Shown here: positions 15,704 to 19,436 of the stretch, in pieces
Layout of the letters: every line of letters starts with the position of its first letter
How positions within the stretch are numbered: position 1 is the stretch's first letter
Assembly (NCBI GenBank): GCA_039679375.1
Contig: JBDKVA010000005.1
Coordinates: 1 to 19,436 of the forward strand
Origin: JBDKVA01 sp039679375
GTDB taxonomy: Bacteria > Bacillota > Clostridia > Acetivibrionales > DTU013
Direction: 5' to 3'
DNA: 19,436 bases
Position numbers and translations under genes: made by a program
Notes under the pieces: model-generated
Told to the model about the DNA's origin: nothing
The model's database searches: none
The model's input: only the letters and a program-made list of their open reading frames with translations

Positions 15704-15768
15704 ACCGCCCGGATTTGATCCGAGGCGGTAGAAAGTGTTGATTTACAAGGGCGGAGACGCCCTTTTTT
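15704..15768 (+). terminator. Terminator with alternative pairing, preQ1 expression platform
   Basis: AAGGGCG-gaga-CGCCCTT plus a T-run (15747-15768) is a clear intrinsic terminator. Upstream, ACCGCC (15704-15709) pairs with GGCGGT (15724-15729), with an inner GGAT/ATCC stem. CCGCCC (15705-15710) is also perfectly complementary to GGGCGG (15749-15754), part of the terminator's 5' arm. The region can therefore fold in two exclusive ways, as expected for a transcription-attenuating riboswitch. Confidence 0.7.
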
Positions 15769-15867
15769 GTACTGTTTTATACTGGCGTTTCGTGGGTGGG
15801 ATATGCGGACGGAAAGGTAGTATGAAAGTATTTTGATAGTACAGCGGGCGGATGGTTCGGGGGAAGG

Positions 15868-16401
15868 ATGGTATGCAGCAATATGAACAAATTGGGCACA
15901 AAAAATACAACAGGAACAAAAGGAACAGCCAAATCAATAAGTACAATCAGATATTTGGCAGAGGCGTCAGTCATTGCTGCCATGTACGCGGCACTGACTA
16001 TTTTGATACCCGGAGGTTCAGGACAGATACAGGTAAGAGTATCAGAGGCGCTGACAGTACTTCCGTTTTTTACACCTTCAGCTATACCTGGGCTTTTTGT
16101 CGGTTGCCTGGTTGCAAACTTTTTTGTGGGGTATGGTATATATGATTTGATATTTGGCAGCCTGGCCACATTGCTGGCAGCATACCTTACCCGAAAAATG
16201 CAGTCTAAATATCTTGCCCCACTGCCGCCTGTGCTGGCTAACGCGGTAATTGTAGCCTTTGTGCTGAAGATTACAGCTAATTTGCCAGTATTTGCCACGA
16301 TGGGTTTTGTAGCGTTGGGCGAAATAGCAGCTTGTTATGGACTTGGTTTCCCGCTTATACTGTTTATCGAAAAGCAGGGCGGCAGACTTTTCAGGAGATA
16401 A
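15868..16401 (+). CDS. queT: QueT-like queuosine precursor transporter (ECF S component)
   Basis: This 177-aa integral membrane protein resembles the substrate-binding S component of an ECF-type transporter for a queuosine precursor such as preQ1. Family features are RYLAEASVIAAMYAALTILI, then the Q-x-R-V-S-E-A-L-T-V-L-P-F-F motif, AIPGLFVGCLVANFFVGYGI, DLIFGSLATLLAAYLT and the C-terminal GFVALGEIAACYGLGFPLIL. Five to six membrane helices are visible. The start may be ATG 15868 or ATG 15883; GGGGGAAGG (15859-15867) precedes both and the spacing does not decide. It is transcribed alone, behind the preQ1-like riboswitch at 15661. The shared ECF energising module (A, A', T) is not in the window. 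Bases 16402-16508 contain only short repeats. Confidence 0.85.
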   Translation: MVCSNMNKLGTKNTTGTKGTAKSISTIRYLAEASVIAAMYAALTILIPGGSGQIQVRVSEALTVLPFFTPSAIPGLFVGCLVANFFVGYGIYDLIFGSLATLLAAYLTRKMQSKYLAPLPPVLANAVIVAFVLKITANLPVFATMGFVALGEIAACYGLGFPLILFIEKQGGRLFRR

Positions 16402-16508
16402 TGTGCTGCGATATTTCATGTAAGAATCCTATTGGCAGTACATGCTCACCCAAACCTGCAATGCCCACTAATTCGCAATATGGGAATTGTGCGATATTGC
16501 CAAACATA

Positions 16509-16537
16509 TTGACGATATTAGCCAACTTGTATATAAT
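16509..16537 (+). promoter_or_regulatory. Promoter of the Phd-Uma2 gene, set in repeated motifs
   Basis: TTGACG (16509-16514) and TATAAT (16532-16537) are 17 bp apart. TTAGCCAA (16518-16525) lies in the spacer, and its inverse TTGGCTAA (16551-16558) lies just after the start site. A related CGATATTGCCAA occurs at 16492-16503 against CGATATTAGCCAA at 16513-16525. ATAATTGT (16533-16540) pairs with ACAATTAT (16560-16567). Such overlapping dyads fit autoregulation by the Phd-like domain. The leader ends with TTTGCCGG-tt-CCGGCAAA (16572-16589), directly before the AGGAGG ribosome site (16593-16598). Confidence 0.55.
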
Positions 16538-16603
16538 TGTATTAGCTGATTTGGCTAAAACAATTATACTATTTGCCGGTTCCGGCAAAGCGAGGAGGCT
16601 ATT

Positions 16604-17326
16604 ATGCTGATTACTTCTACAGATATCAAGAACAATTTCGGCAAATACATCAGGTTAGCCGCAAAAGAAGACATCATAATAACCAAAAACGGCAAAAAGG
16701 TAGGCAAGCTTGTCGCGTACCAGAATAATGACAATGATAGCGTGGATATAGTATGTGAAAATGCTGTTGCATACAATTATGACAAGAGGAAGGTATCCTA
16801 TGAAGAATTCCTTGAAATCAGTGCAAACAGTGAAGAGCGCTATGAGTATATTGACGGAGAAATGTACCTTTTGGCTTCTCCGAAAACAAGGCATCAAAAA
16901 ATACTGGTTGAAATGTCAGGAGTCTTTTATAACTGGTTTAAAAACAAAAAGTGTACCCCAATGTTTGCACCGTATGATATCAAGCTTCAGAGAAACGAAT
17001 GGAATAAAAATGTTGTGCAGCCGGATCTTATGGTGATATGCGACCTGGATGAAAAGCTCGGAGAAGATGATTATTATATGGGAGTCCCGACTTTGGTGGT
17101 TGAGATTATTTCAACATCAACAAGAAGCAAGGATTACGTGAAAAAAATGGATCTGTATATGTGCTGCGGTGTATCGGAGTACTGGATCGTGAATCCGGAT
17201 AATAAAGAAGTGCAAATTTTTCAGTTTCAGAAGGGAGATATTCTGAATAACAAAACATTTGCATTTTGTGACGAAATAAAATCCTTTTATTTTGAGGGTC
17301 TTTCCCTAAGTCTCAGTGAATTTTAA
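16604..17326 (+). CDS. Phd/YefM-like antitoxin domain fused to Uma2 (DUF820) nuclease-like domain
   Basis: A single 240-aa protein contains two modules. Residues 1-40 or so (LITSTDIKNNFGKYIRLAAK, then EDIIITKNGKKVGKLVAY) match the N-terminal DNA-binding half of Phd/YefM antitoxins. From about residue 65 comes a Uma2/DUF820 domain of the PD-(D/E)XK nuclease fold: SYEEFLEIS, ERYEYIDGEMYLLASPKTRH, VVQPDLMVICD with D141, and PTLVVEIISTSTRSKD with E167. K-x-x-LYMCCGVSEYWIVNP follows. The residues expected for a metal-dependent nuclease site therefore appear intact. AGGAGG lies 5 nt upstream of the ATG. No separate toxin or antitoxin gene is adjacent. The gene ends tail-to-tail with the FAD oxidoreductase, sharing TTAA. 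Domain calls are good; biological role is inferred. Confidence 0.85.
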   Translation: MLITSTDIKNNFGKYIRLAAKEDIIITKNGKKVGKLVAYQNNDNDSVDIVCENAVAYNYDKRKVSYEEFLEISANSEERYEYIDGEMYLLASPKTRHQKILVEMSGVFYNWFKNKKCTPMFAPYDIKLQRNEWNKNVVQPDLMVICDLDEKLGEDDYYMGVPTLVVEIISTSTRSKDYVKKMDLYMCCGVSEYWIVNPDNKEVQIFQFQKGDILNNKTFAFCDEIKSFYFEGLSLSLSEF

Positions 17327-18732
17327 CTATTTCCCTTTTCATTTCCGATCCTGTCCCTGATTACGCGCGCGACGTATACGCCGCTGGTGCTGGCCTGGGA
17401 CAGACCCCTCGTGATCCCCGCGCCGTCTCCTATGGCAAACATGTTTGGAAGCCTGGTTTCCAGTTCATTTGACAGCTCCAGCCTTGAGCTGTAGAATTTT
17501 ACTTCCACACCGTAGAGCAGGGTGTCATAGTTGGCAGTACCAGGTGCAATTTTATCGAGGGCATAGATCATTTCAATAATATTATCAAGGTGCCTCTTGG
17601 TCAGCACAAGACTAAGGTCGCCGGGAGTTGCCTGCAGGGTCGGCTTGGTGAAGCTCTGGCTCAGCCTGTGCTCATTCGTCCTCATTCCTTTGATTAGGTC
17701 ACCGAATCTTTGAACCAGCACTCCGCCGCCCAGCATATTGGATAAGGATGCGATCCTCTTGCCATACTGGTAAGGCTCGTTGAAGGGCTGGGTAAACCGG
17801 TTGCTGACCAGCAGTGCAAAGTTGGTGTTTTCACTCCGCAGGGCCGGGTCGGTATAGCTGTGGCCGTTTACGGTGACAATGCCGTCCACGTTCTCGGAAA
17901 CGACATGTCCGTACGGATTCATGCAAAATGTACGTACAATATCGCCATACTGCTTTGTCCTGTACATGAGCTTGGATTCATAGACTACGTCGGTTATGTG
18001 CTCAAAAACCCTGGCCGGAAGCTCCACACGCACGCCGATATCGACCTGGTTATTGATCAGGGAAAGGTCTAGTGCCTTGCACTGCTGTGTAAACCATTCT
18101 GCGCCGGAACTACCCGGAGCGTTTATCAGATAGCGGCACCGGATAGCTTCTCCGCCGGCGGTCTGTAACGTATATATGCCATTTTCGGGGACGATTTGTT
18201 TGACTGCGGTATTGCACCGGATCTCTACACGCTGCTTCAGGTATTCATACAGCTTCATTAGTATGTGCAGGTTATTTTCAGTACCAAGATGCTTTACGAT
18301 TGCATGCAGAAGGTGAAGGTCATTTTCAAGCGCTTTTTTTTCGATCTTCGCCGCCTCCGCGCTTCTTGTGCTAAAGCGCTCTGTCGTAGCTCCGAATTTA
18401 ACGTTGATGTTGTCTACATATTCGAATAACTGCATGATTTCATCTTCAGGGATGTATTCACCCAGCCATCCGCCAAATTGCGTAGTGAAGTTGAATTTGC
18501 CGTCGGAATAGGCGCCGGCGCCACCAAAGCCGTTCATGATACTGCAGGATTTACACCTTACACAGTCGGTATTGCGGCGGTCAACCACCGGGCATTTCCT
18601 TTTATATATGTCACTGCCCTGTTCGATCATGATTATGTCGATGGCAGGTTTACCTTCCGAAAGCTCATAGCCTGCAAATATCCCTGCTGTTCCACAGCCG
18701 ATTATTGCCACATCATATATTTTATTTTCCAT
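17323..18732 (-). CDS. FAD-dependent oxidoreductase (COG2509-like) with four-cysteine motif
   Basis: This 469-aa protein begins with a Rossmann dinucleotide site (VAIIGCGTAG, glycines 12, 14 and 17). It ends with a second FAD contact, NMFAIGDGAGITRGLSQAST. It resembles an uncharacterised group of FAD-dependent dehydrogenases. Between C47 and C63 lies a CX9CX2CX2C cluster (C47, C57, C60, C63), followed by MNGFGGAGAYSDGKF, a family-typical stretch. The cluster could bind iron-sulfur or zinc, but this is unproven. I chose the ATG at 18732 (MENKIYDV) because GGCGG precedes it and the Rossmann motif follows at once; 18744 and a GTG at 18798 are alternatives. Promoter candidate: 18881-18909 on the minus strand. 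Substrate unknown. Confidence 0.85.
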   Translation of the reverse strand: MENKIYDVAIIGCGTAGIFAGYELSEGKPAIDIIMIEQGSDIYKRKCPVVDRRNTDCVRCKSCSIMNGFGGAGAYSDGKFNFTTQFGGWLGEYIPEDEIMQLFEYVDNINVKFGATTERFSTRSAEAAKIEKKALENDLHLLHAIVKHLGTENNLHILMKLYEYLKQRVEIRCNTAVKQIVPENGIYTLQTAGGEAIRCRYLINAPGSSGAEWFTQQCKALDLSLINNQVDIGVRVELPARVFEHITDVVYESKLMYRTKQYGDIVRTFCMNPYGHVVSENVDGIVTVNGHSYTDPALRSENTNFALLVSNRFTQPFNEPYQYGKRIASLSNMLGGGVLVQRFGDLIKGMRTNEHRLSQSFTKPTLQATPGDLSLVLTKRHLDNIIEMIYALDKIAPGTANYDTLLYGVEVKFYSSRLELSNELETRLPNMFAIGDGAGITRGLSQASTSGVYVARVIRDRIGNEKGNS

Positions 18733-18880
18733 ATTAACCGCCATTCCGCCGCTGTGCGCCGGCACTAAAATAGATGAAAGCGTCCGCCTGTCACGCACAG
18801 CAAGGAATGATAAGCGGTTAAGCTGTAATTCACCGGTTATTTGAATGATACATCAAAAAATACCAGAAGCTAACAGTTCT

Positions 18881-18909
18881 ATTATACTTTAACGCCTGCA
18901 TTTGTACAA
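18881..18909 (-). promoter_or_regulatory. Minus-strand promoter for the FAD oxidoreductase
   Basis: Read on the minus strand, TTGTAC (18909-18904) and a perfect TATAAT (18886-18881) are 17 bp apart. The predicted start near 18874 gives a leader of about 140 nt, which supports the later start codon of the gene. Confidence 0.5.
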
Positions 18910-18932
18910 CAGCCTATTGCTGTGAATGGACG

Positions 18933-18960
18933 CGGCCTTCAGTTTATCCGGCCTTCAGTT
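18933..18960. repeat. Tandem 12-bp direct repeat between divergent promoters
   Basis: CGGCCTTCAGTT occurs at 18933-18944 and again at 18949-18960, a 16-bp period. It lies between the minus-strand promoter (18881-18909) and the plus-strand promoter (19006-19034), where a shared regulator could bind. Confidence 0.6.
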
Positions 18961-19005
18961 AATATTGTAACAGGCTTGATTGTGATTGTATTTGGTCTGA
19001 ATTGC

Positions 19006-19034
19006 TTGACAATAAATGGTCATCGTGATACTCT
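19006..19034 (+). promoter_or_regulatory. Promoter for the Fpg/Nei-like gene
   Basis: A perfect TTGACA (19006-19011) and TACTCT (19029-19034) are 17 bp apart. The predicted start near 19041 is about 30 nt before the ATG at 19070. Confidence 0.55.
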
Positions 19035-19069
19035 GACATGGAGCAACTTGTATCGCGGAGGGGATAGAA

Positions 19070-19436
19070 ATGCCGGAATTACCAGACCTTCAAGTGTTCT
19101 CTATGAACCTGAAAAAACATGTTTTGAATAAATCCGTTGTTTCTGCAGCGGTTTATAACATCCAGAGAATGAATGTGCCGTCAGATGTATTTGTAAACGG
19201 TGTAATAAACTCTGATATTGTGGATATTGTGCGTGTGGGCAAGGAATTGCACTTTCATTTGTCAAATGAAAATGTCTTTAGCGTTCATCTGATGCTTAAT
19301 GGGCAATTTAAATTATCTGCCGTAGAAAAAATCGGCAGTATTCCGTATAAAATCATCTCTGTTGCTTTTAAGGATAATAGCGCGCTGTCTGTTTCCGATT
19401 ACAAAGGCTTATGCAAGGTAACATTCAATCCGGGCA
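19070..19436 (+). CDS. Fpg/Nei family DNA glycosylase, 5' part only
   Basis: The window edge cuts this gene after 122 codons. It begins MPELPDLQVFSMNLKKHVLN. Formamidopyrimidine-DNA glycosylase and endonuclease VIII family members start M-P-E-L-P and use the exposed N-terminal proline as nucleophile, with the next Glu essential; both are present. A second match is VRVGKELHFHLSNENVFSVH followed by LMLNGQFKL, equivalent to the GRRGKYL and HLGMTG blocks. GGAGGGG (19057-19063) lies 6 nt upstream. The P-D-L-Q-V-F opening is closer to the less-studied Fpg-like branch than to classical MutM, so the lesion specificity cannot be stated. The zinc finger would lie outside the window. Confidence 0.85.
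   Translation, partial: MPELPDLQVFSMNLKKHVLNKSVVSAAVYNIQRMNVPSDVFVNGVINSDIVDIVRVGKELHFHLSNENVFSVHLMLNGQFKLSAVEKIGSIPYKIISVAFKDNSALSVSDYKGLCKVTFNPG

Noticed and set aside
18922..19131. 69-aa plus-strand ORF upstream of the Fpg-like gene
   Set aside because: It overlaps the promoter, ribosome site and first codons of the Fpg-like gene in another frame and has no ribosome site of its own.
1..19436. CRISPR array, tRNA, rRNA, transposase or prophage genes
   Set aside because: I saw no regularly spaced repeat-spacer series, no rRNA segment, no tRNA cloverleaf and no transposase or integrase. The repeats present are short and isolated.

Overview
The window looks like a chromosomal segment of an anaerobic, Gram-positive, endospore-lineage bacterium of the class Clostridia (Bacillota). 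The grounds are strong Shine-Dalgarno sites, a YerC-type TrpR-like repressor, a SecA with a C-terminal zinc motif, an Rnf cluster in the clostridial order C-D-G-E-A-B, a surface GH18 enzyme with SLH repeats, and a preQ1-type riboswitch ahead of a QueT-like transporter. No species can be named from the sequence alone.

Layout. (1) 145-8040, plus strand: a probable operon of yerC, a small unknown ORF, secA, folC, a membrane-anchored TPR protein and thrC, closed by a strong terminator at 7992-8040. The secA-folC gap holds about 216 bp of repeat-like DNA bounded by two imperfect 30-bp direct repeats. (2) 7949-8526: a gene-free stretch with short hairpins, a candidate promoter/operator and CAGAAACC-type repeats. 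It is followed by a secreted GH18 protein with three SLH motifs (8527-10143). (3) 10144-10586: the long leader of the rnf operon, with a good sigma-A promoter, a perfect 15-bp inverted repeat and three TGTATAC sites. It is followed by rnfCDGEAB (10587-15548), the ferredoxin:NAD+ oxidoreductase that couples electron flow to ion pumping. (4) 15549-16401: a promoter, a candidate preQ1-I aptamer, a terminator with an alternative pairing partner, and queT. (5) 16402-17326: a promoter embedded in repeated motifs, then one gene that fuses a Phd/YefM-like antitoxin N-terminus to a Uma2/DUF820 PD-(D/E)XK nuclease-like domain. It converges tail-to-tail with (6) a minus-strand FAD-dependent oxidoreductase that has a four-cysteine cluster. 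(7) A divergent intergenic region carries a tandem 12-bp repeat and leads into the 5' part of an Fpg/Nei-family DNA glycosylase cut by the window edge.

Most genes are housekeeping: protein export, folate polyglutamylation, threonine synthesis and energy conservation. The least conventional items are the Phd-Uma2 fusion with its operator-like promoter, the control region of the rnf operon, the repeat-bounded block before folC, the four-cysteine FAD enzyme, and a small ORF next to secA that may be frameshifted. All function calls come from reading motifs by eye; no database search was run.
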